Shown: positions 9,287 through 19,646, counted from the stretch's first letter. The stretch: DNA of 64,000 nt from Paenibacillus sp. Soil766 (GCF_001428105.1 NZ_LMSJ01000004.1:52520-116519); one strand, 5' to 3'. Notes: a model not told the origin generated them from the letters alone. Translations and numbers: made by a program.

Positions 9287-10873
9287 TTAGGATTCTGGTT
9301 GCTGTGGGGGATTATATGTTTGTTTCTGTCTATTGTTTGGACTAATATAGCTAGGACGCTTCAATAAGGCCCATTGTGGGAGGCGAATCATATTATCCTT
9401 CTGATCCTCCACAATAAAGGGTGCGAATGGAGCTAAGTAAGGAACACCAAAGGAACGTAAACTGCATAAATGCAGCACCAGAGCAATAATGCCAATGAGT
9501 ATCCCATATAGACCAAGAGATGCAGCCAAAATCATCAGGATGAAACGGATCATTCGAATGGAAATTCCCATATTATAGGATGGGATAATAAAGGTAGAGA
9601 TCGCTGTAATCGCGACGATAATGACCATTGCAGGCCCTACTAATCCTGCTTCCACAGCTGCTTGTCCAATGACAAGCGCACCAACAATGGATACGGCTTG
9701 CCCAATGGTGCGAGGCATTCTGATCCCGGCTTCCCGTAGGATTTCGAACGTAACTTCCATAAGAAGTGCTTCAATAAATGCAGGGAACGGGATCCCCTCC
9801 CGATGCGCGCCAATATTTATGAGCAGCGTTGTCGGAATCATTTCCTGGTGAAAGGTCGTCACTGCGATATAGGCAGCAGGCGCGAGTAATGCAATCATCA
9901 GTGATATATATCGGAGAATGCGAATTAATGAACTGATATCTGCCCGGTGGTAAGAATCCTCCGCTGCTTGCATAAAGTGTGTGAATACCGCAGGTACAAT
10001 GAGGACAAATGGCGTACCGTCTACCAAGATGGCGATTCGCCCCTCTAGTAGTGCTGCTGCAACAACATCAGGTCGCTCAGTATTAAACACGGTAGGAAAT
10101 GGCGTATAGGTTTCATCCTGGATGAGCTCTTCGATGTATCCACTCTCGAGGATTCCATCAATGTCAATTCGTGCTAAACGGGTACGTACTTCCTCTACCA
10201 CTGAGTCATCTACAAGCCCTTTGATGAACATAATGGCGACATCGGTCTGGGTTATACGACCAATCTGTCTGGTCTCCATCCATAGATGTGGATCTTTGAT
10301 TTTTCGGCGAATCAAGGCTGTGTTGGTGCGCAACGTCTCTGAAAATCCTTCACGAGGCCCCCTTACAACGGTTTGTGAGGAGGGCTCGGTGACACCGCGA
10401 TCTTTCCATTCACGTGTACTCGCGCAGATCCCTTCATTATAGCCATCCACTAATATGACCGTATCGCCTGATAAAACCATATGATAGAGTGTTTCAAAGT
10501 CAGATGTACCTGTGATTTCACCTGATTTCAATAAGTACTCTCTGATGAGAGATAACGGTGCTATGTCATCTAGATGAGGTAGAAGGACATCTCCAGATCG
10601 ATAATCTATAAGAAGGGAGTCCAAAATTTCTTTCACATTTGCAAGTCCATCCATATAGACAACGGCAGCCTTGCAGGGGGGATTGGATGGAATCGTCATT
10701 CTTCGTATAACAAGATCAGTGCTATGACCCAATCCTACTCCGATTGTGAGCAGGATCTCTTCCAGATTATCTGGCATGGTGTGAATTTGATTTACTTCAC
10801 GACTACTGGCTATATCCGGTACGTACTTTTGTTTCAGTAATTTTTGCATGAAGGTAAAGATCGAGTTCTTCAC
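9287..10873 (-). CDS. GerA-family germination receptor A subunit (ger operon 1)
   Basis: The A subunit of a nutrient germinant receptor: a soluble N-terminal half, a conserved centre (PFPTVFNTERPDVVAA, then LLEGRIAILVDGTPF), and a C-terminal membrane half with about five helices. The conserved segment GPREGFSETLRTNTALIRRKIK is close to operon 4. The frame opens with GTG at 10885, but the in-frame GTG at 10873 has AGGGTGG at good spacing, so I prefer 10873 (528 residues). The first ATG is at 10849. It heads a four-gene operon divergent from dbpA. Confidence 0.9.
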   Translation of the reverse strand: MKNSIFTFMQKLLKQKYVPDIASSREVNQIHTMPDNLEEILLTIGVGLGHSTDLVIRRMTIPSNPPCKAAVVYMDGLANVKEILDSLLIDYRSGDVLLPHLDDIAPLSLIREYLLKSGEITGTSDFETLYHMVLSGDTVILVDGYNEGICASTREWKDRGVTEPSSQTVVRGPREGFSETLRTNTALIRRKIKDPHLWMETRQIGRITQTDVAIMFIKGLVDDSVVEEVRTRLARIDIDGILESGYIEELIQDETYTPFPTVFNTERPDVVAAALLEGRIAILVDGTPFVLIVPAVFTHFMQAAEDSYHRADISSLIRILRYISLMIALLAPAAYIAVTTFHQEMIPTTLLINIGAHREGIPFPAFIEALLMEVTFEILREAGIRMPRTIGQAVSIVGALVIGQAAVEAGLVGPAMVIIVAITAISTFIIPSYNMGISIRMIRFILMILAASLGLYGILIGIIALVLHLCSLRSFGVPYLAPFAPFIVEDQKDNMIRLPQWALLKRPSYISPNNRQKQTYNPPQQPES

Positions 10874-10999
10874 GGAGCGTACCACCCTGATTTGTTTTTG
10901 TTACTATTGCCGAATAATGGTTATTTCACTCATGATTTTTCATTTCCGCCTCCAGATGTAGTAGAATAGAGCCACAGCAACAAGAAGGGGAGTCAAATC

Positions 11000-12445
11000 G
11001 TGACGACAAGAAGCTTTAACGATTATCAATTAAGTGAGGATATCACGCGAGCGCTAACCACGCTTGGTTATACGCAGCCGACGGATGTGCAGCATAAGGT
11101 AATCCCGATCGCGCTGCAGGAGCGTGACTTGACCGTGAAATCCCGTACGGGGAGCGGGAAAACGGCGGCATTCGGCATACCGATTTGCGAGCTGGTAGAG
11201 TGGGAAGAGAACAGGCCGCAGGCACTCATCCTGACGCCAACACGGGAGCTCGCCGATCAAGTGAAGCAGGATATGACCAACATCGGACGTTTTAAACGGA
11301 TTAAGGCGGTAGCATTGTATGGGAAGCAGCCTTTTGCCAAGCAGAAGATCGAGCTGCATCAGAAGTGTCATGTGGTCGTCGGTACACCGGGTCGTGTACT
11401 GGATCACATTCAAAAAGGGACGCTAGACGTAGAACGCCTGAAGTATCTGGTTATTGATGAGGCGGACGAAATGCTGCGGATGGGCTTCATTGAGCAGGTG
11501 GGCGCGATCATTGATGAGCTGCCGACGGATCGGATGACGATGCTCTTCTCGGCAACCTTGCCCAAAGATGTCGAGGCGTTGTGCCATCAGTACTTGCGGA
11601 AGCCGATCGATATCGAGATCGAAACGCCGGAAGCCGCGACGGTTCAGATTGAGCACTCTCTCATCACTGTGCGGGAGAACGAGAAGTGGCCATTGCTTCA
11701 GAATGTACTCGTGATGGAAAATCCAGAGAACTGCATTATTTTCTGCCGGACGCAAGAGCATGTCGATAAACTCTACACTCAGCTCGATCAGCTGGATTTT
11801 CCATGCGATAAGATCCACGGCGGTATGGTACAAGATGATCGTTTCCTTGTTATGAATGCCTTCAAGCGCGGAGAGTTCCGATTCCTCGTGGCCACGGATG
11901 TCGCGGCGCGTGGGATCGACGTGGAGGACATCACGCATGTCATTAATTATGATCTGCCGATGGAGAAGGAGAGCTACGTTCACCGGATCGGACGGACTGG
12001 ACGAGCAGGCAAGACGGGCAAGGCGATTACGTTCGTAACACCGCATGAGGACAAGTTCCTTGCGGATATCGAGGGCTATCTAGGCTTCGAGATTCCGAGG
12101 AAGGATGCGCCCGATTCGGAGGAGGTTGCCGCGAAGCAAGCTGCCTTCGATCAGAAGATGCAGGCCACGCCTGTCATCAAGCGGGATCGCAGTGACCAAT
12201 TGAACAAGGGCATCATGAAGCTCTATTTTAACGGGGGCAAAAAGAAGAAAATTCGCGCTGTCGACTTTGTCGGCACCCTCGCCAAGATTGAAGGTGTTAC
12301 CGCGGAGGATATCGGCATCATTACGATTCAGGATAATGTATCGTACGTCGACATACTGAATGGCAAAGGACCGATGGTACTTAAGATTATGAGAAACACA
12401 ACCATCAAGGGAAAACTGCTGAAGGTCCATGAGGCGAATAAGTAA
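11000..12445 (+). CDS. dbpA: DEAD-box ATP-dependent RNA helicase DbpA
   Basis: A 481-residue helicase closely resembling B. subtilis YxiN/DbpA along its full length. Helicase motifs are in order: [28 protein letters not shown], and [10 protein letters not shown]. The C-terminal domain (about 405-480), including [19 protein letters not shown] and ILNGKGP, is the DbpA RNA-binding domain that recognises hairpin 92 of 23S rRNA, so the enzyme acts in large-subunit assembly. AGAAGGGGAG lies before the ATG. A terminator follows, making this a single-gene unit. Confidence 0.95.
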   Translation: MTTRSFNDYQLSEDITRALTTLGYTQPTDVQHKVIPIALQERDLTVKSRTGSGKTAAFGIPICELVEWEENRPQALILTPTRELADQVKQDMTNIGRFKRIKAVALYGKQPFAKQKIELHQKCHVVVGTPGRVLDHIQKGTLDVERLKYLVIDEADEMLRMGFIEQVGAIIDELPTDRMTMLFSATLPKDVEALCHQYLRKPIDIEIETPEAATVQIEHSLITVRENEKWPLLQNVLVMENPENCIIFCRTQEHVDKLYTQLDQLDFPCDKIHGGMVQDDRFLVMNAFKRGEFRFLVATDVAARGIDVEDITHVINYDLPMEKESYVHRIGRTGRAGKTGKAITFVTPHEDKFLADIEGYLGFEIPRKDAPDSEEVAAKQAAFDQKMQATPVIKRDRSDQLNKGIMKLYFNGGKKKKIRAVDFVGTLAKIEGVTAEDIGIITIQDNVSYVDILNGKGPMVLKIMRNTTIKGKLLKVHEANK

Positions 12446-12452
12446 GGATGTG

Positions 12453-12485
12453 AACCAGGGGGCCAATTGGCGTTCTGGTTTTTTT
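12453..12485 (+). terminator. Terminator of dbpA
   Basis: AACCAG (12453-12458) pairs with CTGGTT (12475-12480), with the self-complementary GCCAATTGGC in the loop region and a run of T at 12479-12485. It starts 8 bp after the stop codon. Confidence 0.75.
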
Positions 12486-12657
12486 GGCTTTAGGTTTGTA
12501 GTGTTGTTTTCCACGCTTAACAAGCTGACCACATGTACCACTTTTCATAGAAATCGACGTTGCAGGTTAAAATATTACTCGAAAGGGTCAATTCTGTGAC
12601 TTATCCATGAATCGCTCAAGAGGTAGACTATAGAAAACACGACATGGGGTGAATTTC

Positions 12658-13602
12658 ATGGCTAACCATATACAATCGCAAGCAGGTAGTATCCCAACAA
12701 CTAAAGTGAAATCTAAGCAATCTAAACAGCAAATTCGAGAGAATTTGGCAGGATATCTTTTTGTTAGTCCCATGGTCATCGGCTTATTCGTATTCACGTT
12801 ATTTCCAATTATTGCGTCATTCCTCCTAAGTTTCACGGATTGGAACTTTGTCGCAGGGTTTTCGAAGGTGAAATTCCTCGGGTTGGACAACTTTACGAAG
12901 TTGATTCATGATAGTGTCTTTCTACTTTCACTTAAGAACAATATGATTTTGTTGGTCGTTGTACCGCTAACCCTCATTGTTTCACTGGTTTTAGCGGTAC
13001 TGATTGATAAACAAGTGTATTTCAAAGGTGTTTTCAAAGTTATTTACTTCATTCCGTATATCTCTAGCGTAGTTGCGATAGCGATCGTCTTCCAAGTTCT
13101 ATTTCACCCAACCTACGGGCCGATAAACCAAACCTTGATCGATTGGGGAATTGCCAATCCACCGAAATGGCTTGCTGACCCTGATTACGCTTTGTACTGT
13201 GTGATGGGCCTGATGGTGTGGATCAACATTGGGTACAACATGATTATTTTCATGGCAGGATTGCAATCCATTCCGAAGGATTTGTATGAAGCTGCTGATA
13301 TTGACGGAGCATCGAAATGGAAACAATTCTATGGCATTACCGTGCCTTTATTGTCGCCTACTACATTCTTCTTGCTCGTGTCGGGTATTATCGGAACTTT
13401 CAAAGTTTTCGATGTTATTTCCGTACTTACGAATGGCGGTCCTGCAAATTCAACAAGTGTTGTGGTATTCCGTTTATACGAAACAGCCTTCGTTAACCTA
13501 CAATCGGGTTATGCCTCTGCGATGGCGATTGTACTTGTGATTTTGGTTCTCTTGATTACGTTAATTCAGTGGTTCGGCCAACGTAAATGGGTCAACTATT
13601 AA
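12658..13602 (+). CDS. Sugar ABC transporter permease, MalF/UgpA type
   Basis: A 314-residue carbohydrate ABC permease with about six transmembrane helices. The cytoplasmic EAA loop that docks the ATPase is visible as EAADIDGASKWKQFYGITVPLL near residue 215. The ATG at 12658 is preceded by GGGGTG; the GTG nine bases earlier is inside that site. It is followed after 20 bp by the second permease and then the binding protein. No ATPase gene is present, which is common in Paenibacillus, where a shared MsmK-type ATPase is used (inference). Confidence 0.92.
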   Translation: MANHIQSQAGSIPTTKVKSKQSKQQIRENLAGYLFVSPMVIGLFVFTLFPIIASFLLSFTDWNFVAGFSKVKFLGLDNFTKLIHDSVFLLSLKNNMILLVVVPLTLIVSLVLAVLIDKQVYFKGVFKVIYFIPYISSVVAIAIVFQVLFHPTYGPINQTLIDWGIANPPKWLADPDYALYCVMGLMVWINIGYNMIIFMAGLQSIPKDLYEAADIDGASKWKQFYGITVPLLSPTTFFLLVSGIIGTFKVFDVISVLTNGGPANSTSVVVFRLYETAFVNLQSGYASAMAIVLVILVLLITLIQWFGQRKWVNY

Positions 13603-13622
13603 ACTAGAATGGAGGTAAACAC

Positions 13623-14450
13623 ATGGATAACAAAAAAAGTCTTAAAAAGATTATTATAACGATCGTGATGGCCCTCTTCGGGATCATATTCATGACGCCA
13701 TTCCTTTGGATGATATCCGCTTCTATGAAGCCAGAAGCCGATGTATTCATATTCCCGATCCAGTGGATTCCGAAACATTTTAGCCTAATTGAAAATTATA
13801 AAACGGTTTGGACGACAAATTTTCCGCTATACTATTGGAATTCGATTAAGGTTTCTGTCATCACGACAGCATTATCCGTACTATTTTCATCCATGGCAGC
13901 TTACGCTTTCTCCAAAATTAAGTTCCGTGGCTCGAATGTTCTCTTTGTTCTCGTTCTCGCTATTTATATGATTCCAAGTCAGTCGATTCTCGTGCCACAA
14001 TTCCTATTGCTTCGTTGGATGCACCTGTACGATACGCATTTAGGACTTATTCTTCTAGGGTCTTTCAGTGTACTGGGTACATTCATGCTGCGTCAGTTCT
14101 ATCTAGGTATCCATGATGAGTATATGGAATCTGCAAGGATTGATGGTGCAGGTCATGCCCGTATTTTCTGGACTATCTGTACACCGCTAGTCCGACCTGC
14201 GATTGCGACATATGCGATCCTGCGCTTTATCTGGACCTGGAATGATTACCAGAATCCGTTGATTTTCCTAAGAGATAAGTCGTTATTCACGCTTCCGCTC
14301 GGCATTCACTCATTTGCCGACTTGAATGGGGAGTTCTACTCCCTGATCATGGCCGCATCCGTTTCGGCGATCTTGCCTTTGTTGCTTATTTTCATCATAG
14401 GACAAAAGCAAGTTATCGAAGGGATTTCCATGGGTGGGGTCAAGGGTTAA
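13623..14450 (+). CDS. Sugar ABC transporter permease, MalG/UgpE type
   Basis: A 275-residue inner-membrane permease, partner of the protein encoded just upstream. Six helices are predicted, starting with IIITIVMALFGIIFMTPFLWM, and the EAA loop reads ESARIDGAGHARIFWTICTPLV. TGGAGGT precedes the ATG. The protein ends with the typical ISMGGVKG tail. A strong hairpin without a T run lies between this gene and the binding-protein gene, 145 bp further on. Confidence 0.92.
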   Translation: MDNKKSLKKIIITIVMALFGIIFMTPFLWMISASMKPEADVFIFPIQWIPKHFSLIENYKTVWTTNFPLYYWNSIKVSVITTALSVLFSSMAAYAFSKIKFRGSNVLFVLVLAIYMIPSQSILVPQFLLLRWMHLYDTHLGLILLGSFSVLGTFMLRQFYLGIHDEYMESARIDGAGHARIFWTICTPLVRPAIATYAILRFIWTWNDYQNPLIFLRDKSLFTLPLGIHSFADLNGEFYSLIMAASVSAILPLLLIFIIGQKQVIEGISMGGVKG

Positions 14451-14480
14451 CACAGTTACAAGCAAGATGTCAAAATAAGA

Positions 14481-14511
14481 GTGCATGAGGTTAAAATATT
14501 GCCTCGTGTAC
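14481..14511 (+). promoter_or_regulatory. Intra-operon hairpin between permease and binding-protein genes
   Basis: A 10-bp stem (14481-14490 with 14502-14511, two G-U pairs) encloses an A/T-rich loop. No U run follows, so it is not a standard terminator. Such stems between permease and binding-protein genes often stabilise mRNA or limit readthrough, making the binding protein more abundant. That role is inferred. Confidence 0.5.
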
Positions 14512-14594
14512 TCGAACTAAGTTTGTTACGATTCGTCATGTAAAGGTTTTCAGTAATTCGCAGCATATACAAATATCTTCTTGGAGGGGTTCAT

Positions 14595-15944
14595 ATGAAA
14601 AAGAGTTTACTCGTATTAAGTGGTGTTCTAGCGATCAGTGCTGCGCTTGCAGGCTGTGGAAGCAAAAGTGAAGATAAACCTGCAGAAACGTCTGGCGGTG
14701 CAGCAACTTCATCAACGAAAGCGCCTGTAACCATTAAAGTACAAGGATGGTACACAGAAGCTCAAGGTAACTGGAACAAAACAGTTGAAGCCTATAATGC
14801 AACTCACCCGAACGTAAAAGTCGTCTACGAGAGCATGTCCGAGAAGGGCGATTCCCAAGAAGGTATGAAAAAGCTTGATCTACTAGCAGCTTCCGGCGAG
14901 CAAATGGACGTTGTGATGTACTCCAGTGCATCTGACTTTGCACAACGTGTAGGCGCAGGGATTCTTGAGCCACTAGATGCTTACTTGAAAAAAGATAACA
15001 TCGTTGTTAAAGACGAGTACAAACTTGATCCGGTTGTTAACGGCAAATACTATGCGTTGCCTGGTAAAATGATCGAATGGTTCGTTCTTTTGAACAAAGA
15101 CAAATTAGATGCAGCTAAGCTTCCAGTTCCGACAGAATGGACTTGGAATGACTACGCGGAATACGCGAAGAAAATGACTTCCGGTGAAGGCGCAGCGAAA
15201 CAATACGGTTCCTACTTCCACAGCTGGAAAGACTATGCGCTTCTTGGTTTGAACAACGATATGGACAACCCTTACCTAGTGAAATCCGATGGTACTGAAA
15301 ATATTGATAATCCGAAAGTTCGCTTTTCCTTGAACCTACGTAACCAAATGGAAAACGTAGATAAAACGTCCGTACCTTACGCTGAAGTCGTTTCACAAAA
15401 AATGGCCTATCGCGATGTGTTCTACGCAGGTAAAACAGCTATGCTAGCAACAGGTAACTGGATGGTTGGCGAGCTTGCACTAAATGCAAAATTCAACACA
15501 GTATTCGCTCCGTATCCGAAACTTGATGCGAAAGATACGAATGGTTTAACACTATCAGGTGCTGATTTCATGGCTGTAGCGGCGAATTCCAAAAACAAAC
15601 AAGCCGCTTATGACTTCGTGAAATGGTATACAACAGAAGGTATTCAAACACAAGGTCTATTCTTCTCCGGCTGGAAAAAAGCAGATATTAACAAGAACGT
15701 AGACGCGATCCTAGCAAGTGGCAAGCCGGATCAGGTTGCTAAAATTGATAAAACTTCCTTGCTAGCTACTTTGAAAATAAATAAAGCAACAAAATTAGTT
15801 GTACCTCCAACGTACGCTTTGCAACAAGAGAAAGAATACTTAACGCAAGTTGAGTTGTTCTTGACTGGCAAGCAAGATCTTGACAAAACAATTTCAACAG
15901 CGAAAGCGAAAATTGAAGATATCAGAAAAAGTAATGCAAAGTAA
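14595..15944 (+). CDS. Extracellular sugar-binding lipoprotein of ABC transporter
   Basis: A 449-residue family 1 solute-binding protein. The signal peptide ends in lipobox LAGC with Cys21 lipidated, followed by a low-complexity linker rich in Ser/Thr/Ala/Glu to about residue 45. The mature part starts VTIKVQGWYTEAQGNW and carries the typical central motif NPKVRFSLNLRNQM and the ADFMAVAANSKNKQAAYDFVKWY segment near residue 330. It captures a sugar or oligosaccharide for the two permeases upstream. TTGGAGGGG precedes the ATG. A terminator follows before the kinase gene. Confidence 0.93.
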   Translation: MKKSLLVLSGVLAISAALAGCGSKSEDKPAETSGGAATSSTKAPVTIKVQGWYTEAQGNWNKTVEAYNATHPNVKVVYESMSEKGDSQEGMKKLDLLAASGEQMDVVMYSSASDFAQRVGAGILEPLDAYLKKDNIVVKDEYKLDPVVNGKYYALPGKMIEWFVLLNKDKLDAAKLPVPTEWTWNDYAEYAKKMTSGEGAAKQYGSYFHSWKDYALLGLNNDMDNPYLVKSDGTENIDNPKVRFSLNLRNQMENVDKTSVPYAEVVSQKMAYRDVFYAGKTAMLATGNWMVGELALNAKFNTVFAPYPKLDAKDTNGLTLSGADFMAVAANSKNKQAAYDFVKWYTTEGIQTQGLFFSGWKKADINKNVDAILASGKPDQVAKIDKTSLLATLKINKATKLVVPPTYALQQEKEYLTQVELFLTGKQDLDKTISTAKAKIEDIRKSNAK

Positions 15945-15992
15945 TCAGTAACGATTAACCTAGCTTTACTGGTATACTGTGTTATAGGAAGC

Positions 15993-16021
15993 AAGAGGTG
16001 GCCACTGGGCCCCTCTTTTTT
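15993..16021 (+). terminator. Terminator after the sugar-binding protein gene
   Basis: AAGAGG-T-GGCC (15993-16003) pairs with GGCC-CCTCTT (16008-16017) around loop ACTG, followed by TTTT. It separates the transporter genes from the regulatory pair, though partial readthrough is possible because the kinase start lies only about 30 bp on. Confidence 0.8.
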
Positions 16022-16052
16022 CCCATTTTATTGGGGAAGGCGGGTAACGTTA

Positions 16053-17843
16053 GTGCTGCAATGGTTTCGCACTTTATCTCTTCGTAGTAAATTAGTACTA
16101 ACGATTCTAATTTGTCTGGTGCTACCATCTATCGTGTCGATGAATGTGTCGAATCTGTTTACAAAGGATGCAGTGCGTTCACAAGTAACAGAGAACTCAC
16201 GAGAATCCATGCGGATTGTAAATCAGATTGTCTCGGCGCAAATGAAGAACATGCTATATATAATGAACTTCATGCAATTCGATCAGGATCTGCAGGAACC
16301 CATTCTGAATTTAAGTCATGTGGATGACAATACCACGATTGGGGACATTTTTGTAAATAAGAATACGATAGATAAAAGACTCACAACGGTTATGAGTCCA
16401 CTTGATAAAATGTATGTCACGTTACTACTCCCGAATGGACAGTATGTGGCTTCGTACACGACGATTAATTTCGATCCAAGAACTTTTATGCAGAAAAGTT
16501 GGTTTCCGGAAGTCGAACAGACAGCTGGTTATAATGTGAAATGGATTGGGGTTGAGCCAAACTACAGTAACGAATCGAGCCAGCCCTACTTACTTTCTGC
16601 TGCGAAGAAACTGAAGAAGAATGAATTGACGAAAGGCTATGTCATTGTTGGTTTAGAGATGACACCTCTGCAGCAACTGTTCAATAAATATGAGAAAACA
16701 GAATCCATGGCGATTATTGATGAACAGGGACGAATCCTGGTAGATCGAGACAACTCGACAATAGGGCAGGCATTTCCATATTACGACCAATTACCCGATC
16801 AGGATGGTTCGGCTTTCGTGAAGGTAAAAGGGGAAGACTATATCTTACTCAGTAGTCAGATAACGACCGAATGGAAATTGGTCAATTTGACCCCGTATAA
16901 GAGAGCTGCCCAACAAATCCAGTCATTTCGAAAAACGGACTTTATTATTCAACTTTTCTTTTTAATCTTGTTCGCGGTTGTGCTGCTCTATGTAGTGCGT
17001 ACCCTGACGAAGCCTATCGCAAAGCTTGTCCAAACCGTAGTCCGTATCGAATCCGGTCAGTTGAGTGAACGATCGAACATTAGTGGCGGAGACGAAGTCG
17101 GTCGGTTGGGCTATGTATTTGACCGGATGATCGACAGGATTGAGTTGACATTGATTGAAAATCGGAGAGAGCAGGAGCTAAAGCGCAAAGCGGAGTTGGC
17201 GATGCTCCAGGCGCAGATTAACCCGCATTTCCTTTTTAACGTGCTGAATTCGATTCGGTTGAAAATCATGATGAAGGGCGACGAGGAGAACGCTGAATTG
17301 ATCAGCTCCTTGTCTGCTCTTCTCCGTATGACGATTAATCGCAATAATGCCTACATAACGCTGCATGAAGAGATTGGGATCAACGAACATTATGTTCGTC
17401 TATTAAATTCACGGCACGGTGATCGGGTTGTCCTACAGGTATTCGCGGCTTCTGACACCCTTCTTATCCAAATTCCGCGGTTCCTGCTGCAACCACTGAT
17501 TGAGAATGCGTATATTCACGGCCTTAAAAGTAAAGCAGGTGAAATAACGATTGTTTCCCGAATTGCTGAGGATGGCAGATTGCAGGTGGAGATTCAGGAT
17601 TCCGGAGTTGGTATGACGCCAGAGCGGTTGTTGGAGCTTCGCACTCATTTGGAATCTACACCGGTCATGCCTGTAGCGGAAGAAGCAAGCAGTCCTTCCT
17701 TATCGGGGATTGGTTTACATAATGTGTTTGAACGACTTCGGATGATTTATGGCCATCGATTCGATTACGACATTGAAAGTAGTCAGGGAGATGGGACTCA
17801 GATTATTCTGCGCTTTCCACAGCATCCTGAGAAGGAGGTGTGA
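16053..17843 (+). CDS. YesM-type sensor histidine kinase
   Basis: A 596-residue membrane kinase: transmembrane helix about 12-30, extracellular sensor about 35-295 (Cache-like), second helix about 297-316, HAMP about 317-368, histidine kinase domain with His392 in NPHFLFN, and a C-terminal ATPase domain with N box LLQPLIENAYIHG and DSGVGM. It probably senses the sugar, or the loaded binding protein encoded upstream, and phosphorylates the AraC-type regulator downstream (3-bp gap). Translation starts at GTG with GGGGAAGG upstream; no better ATG is available. Confidence 0.92.
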   Translation: MLQWFRTLSLRSKLVLTILICLVLPSIVSMNVSNLFTKDAVRSQVTENSRESMRIVNQIVSAQMKNMLYIMNFMQFDQDLQEPILNLSHVDDNTTIGDIFVNKNTIDKRLTTVMSPLDKMYVTLLLPNGQYVASYTTINFDPRTFMQKSWFPEVEQTAGYNVKWIGVEPNYSNESSQPYLLSAAKKLKKNELTKGYVIVGLEMTPLQQLFNKYEKTESMAIIDEQGRILVDRDNSTIGQAFPYYDQLPDQDGSAFVKVKGEDYILLSSQITTEWKLVNLTPYKRAAQQIQSFRKTDFIIQLFFLILFAVVLLYVVRTLTKPIAKLVQTVVRIESGQLSERSNISGGDEVGRLGYVFDRMIDRIELTLIENRREQELKRKAELAMLQAQINPHFLFNVLNSIRLKIMMKGDEENAELISSLSALLRMTINRNNAYITLHEEIGINEHYVRLLNSRHGDRVVLQVFAASDTLLIQIPRFLLQPLIENAYIHGLKSKAGEITIVSRIAEDGRLQVEIQDSGVGMTPERLLELRTHLESTPVMPVAEEASSPSLSGIGLHNVFERLRMIYGHRFDYDIESSQGDGTQIILRFPQHPEKEV

Positions 17844-17846
17844 TCT

Positions 17847-19469
17847 ATGTACACCGTCATGATTGTAGATGATGATACACCGGTTCTTGAATTTCTGAAA
17901 ACGACGATAAAATGGGAAGAGCTTGGCTATCAATTGACTGGCGTTTATGCGAGTCCCTTGGATGCGCTGAAGGCAGGACAGCAAACCAAAATTGATGTCT
18001 TGATCAGCGATATTGGGATGCCTGAGATCAATGGGTTGGAGTTGATCAAGTCCCTCCGCGAGGAGGATCCGAATGTGAAAGCTGTGATTCTCTCCTGTCA
18101 TGATGAATTTCACTATGCGCAGGCGGCAGTTAAACTTTCGGTAAGTGAATATATATTGAAGGAAACGATGAATGTCAGCAATATCACAGAGGTATTGACC
18201 CGGCTTAAAGAGCAATTGGATGCGGAGGGTCGGCAGCAGTCGAAGAGCCGCAAGCTTGAGAAAGAGGTCTCGCAGCAACGCGGCGCGTCCAAGCGTCAGT
18301 TCATTCGAAGCACCGTGAATGAGCCGTTATTTGATGCTGTGGAATGGAGCGTCAAGGCGGAGGATTTTGGGATAAGGCTTACGAAGCATGCGGTTCTGCC
18401 TGTGTTCGGTTATGCCAATCGGGTGAAAGAAGCCAACAGTCGGTTTCAATCGACAGATTTATTCGAATATACGATTCAGAATATTGTGGAAGAGCTGCTC
18501 GTGGATCAAAAGGAAGTGACTCTATTCACCTACGATACGGGAGAAATCGTATTGCTTTTCCCGCATTTCTCGGAGCTGCATGTAAACAACAGTCAGAAAA
18601 TGGAGCAGACGCTTAGGCAGCTGCAGGCTTGCTTGCAGAAGTATGCGAAAATCTCCTTCTCGTTCGTCACAGGGGCTCCGGTGAAGGAAGTTCGGGCCTT
18701 GAAGGATCAATTAATCCGCATGGTAGAGGCCAAGGCTATCCGCTTCTACATGCCAGAGTCCTCGATCAGCAAGCTTGAGCATTTGCGGGAAGGATTCGGG
18801 GACGGCGGGGAGCTGCTCGCTCAGTATGCACAGGCGTTGGATGAATTTCGCAGTGTGGTGTTCGATGAGCGTGCAGAAGGGATTGATGCCTTCGTCTCGA
18901 AGTGGGTGGATTACATCCAGTACAATCGGTTCCGTCCCTTAGAAGTGAAGGATTGGCTGCTCAAGATGATCCTCGATGTGCGGATGCGCCTCAAGTCGCT
19001 GCAGCACTATCAATCGACGTTTTCATCCGAGTTGCTGCATCACGATGTGCACGAATTGTCCTCCATTCGCGAAATGGAGCTGTGGCTTAAGGATTATTTG
19101 CAGCAGGCCATCGAGTGGGCAGGACAAGTGTATCGAGAGTCGCATAATCGAGAAATCCTGGAGTGTCAGCGGTTCGTGTATAACCATCTCGATACGAAAA
19201 TATCACTAGAGGATGCCGCGGCACATCTGCATCTGCACCCGAGCTACTTGAGCCGCTTGTTCAAGCGGGAGACGGGCGAGAATTTCATCGAGTACGTAAC
19301 GCGGATGAAGATGGAGAAAGCGAAGGAGCTTCTGGAGATCACCGACAAAAGCGTGGAACAAATCTCGGATATGCTCGGCTACGAGAATAAGAACTACTTC
19401 GGCAAGCTGTTCAAGGCGCATACCGGTTTCGTGCCGAATGCGTATCGGGGGCAGACGAAGGGGAGCTAA
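17847..19469 (+). CDS. YesN-type response regulator with AraC DNA-binding domain
   Basis: A 540-residue regulator: receiver domain about 1-120 with acidic DDD at 8-10 and Asp55 as phospho-acceptor, a middle region about 125-430 of unknown fold, and an AraC-type double helix-turn-helix at about 435-538 (HLHPSYLSRLFKRETGENF; MLGYENKNYFGKLFKAHTG). GAAGGAGGTG precedes the ATG. It is the cognate partner of the kinase upstream and should activate the sugar transporter operon beginning at 12658. The pair lying downstream of the transporter it controls is less usual than the reverse order. Confidence 0.92.
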   Translation: MYTVMIVDDDTPVLEFLKTTIKWEELGYQLTGVYASPLDALKAGQQTKIDVLISDIGMPEINGLELIKSLREEDPNVKAVILSCHDEFHYAQAAVKLSVSEYILKETMNVSNITEVLTRLKEQLDAEGRQQSKSRKLEKEVSQQRGASKRQFIRSTVNEPLFDAVEWSVKAEDFGIRLTKHAVLPVFGYANRVKEANSRFQSTDLFEYTIQNIVEELLVDQKEVTLFTYDTGEIVLLFPHFSELHVNNSQKMEQTLRQLQACLQKYAKISFSFVTGAPVKEVRALKDQLIRMVEAKAIRFYMPESSISKLEHLREGFGDGGELLAQYAQALDEFRSVVFDERAEGIDAFVSKWVDYIQYNRFRPLEVKDWLLKMILDVRMRLKSLQHYQSTFSSELLHHDVHELSSIREMELWLKDYLQQAIEWAGQVYRESHNREILECQRFVYNHLDTKISLEDAAAHLHLHPSYLSRLFKRETGENFIEYVTRMKMEKAKELLEITDKSVEQISDMLGYENKNYFGKLFKAHTGFVPNAYRGQTKGS

Positions 19470-19554
19470 GTGATCTAGAGCGAAATGCGACGAGTGGGCG
19501 TCCACTCGTATGAGACATTCAGGGCCGCGGATGCGCAGTTATTGCGGACTAAGA

Positions 19555-19621
19555 CTGAAGCTGCGAAACTCGCAGTTTCAGCAAACCAACACACTGAAAA
19601 CTGCGAAAGTGCAGTTTTTTT
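19555..19621 (+). terminator. Hairpin pair with terminator after the YesN-type regulator
   Basis: Two stems in series. The first is CTGAA-CTGCGA (19555-19566) with TCGCAG-TTCAG (19570-19581). The second is AAAACTGC (19597-19604) with GCAGTTTT (19611-19618), ending in a seven-T run, and is a good intrinsic terminator. The two stems share the motif ACTGC/GCAGT, so this looks like a duplicated element 85-150 bp beyond the stop codon. Confidence 0.65.
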
Positions 19622-19646
19622 GTGCTTTTCGCGGGTTCGGGTAGGC

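Noticed and set aside
10886..10999. SigG-type promoter before ger operon 1
   Set aside because: Only weak matches to -35 and -10 forms were found here and before the other ger operons, not good enough to list. Transcript mapping in forespores would settle it.
11423..12046. A 207-codon minus-strand frame
   Set aside because: It lies wholly within dbpA, which matches its family along the full length.
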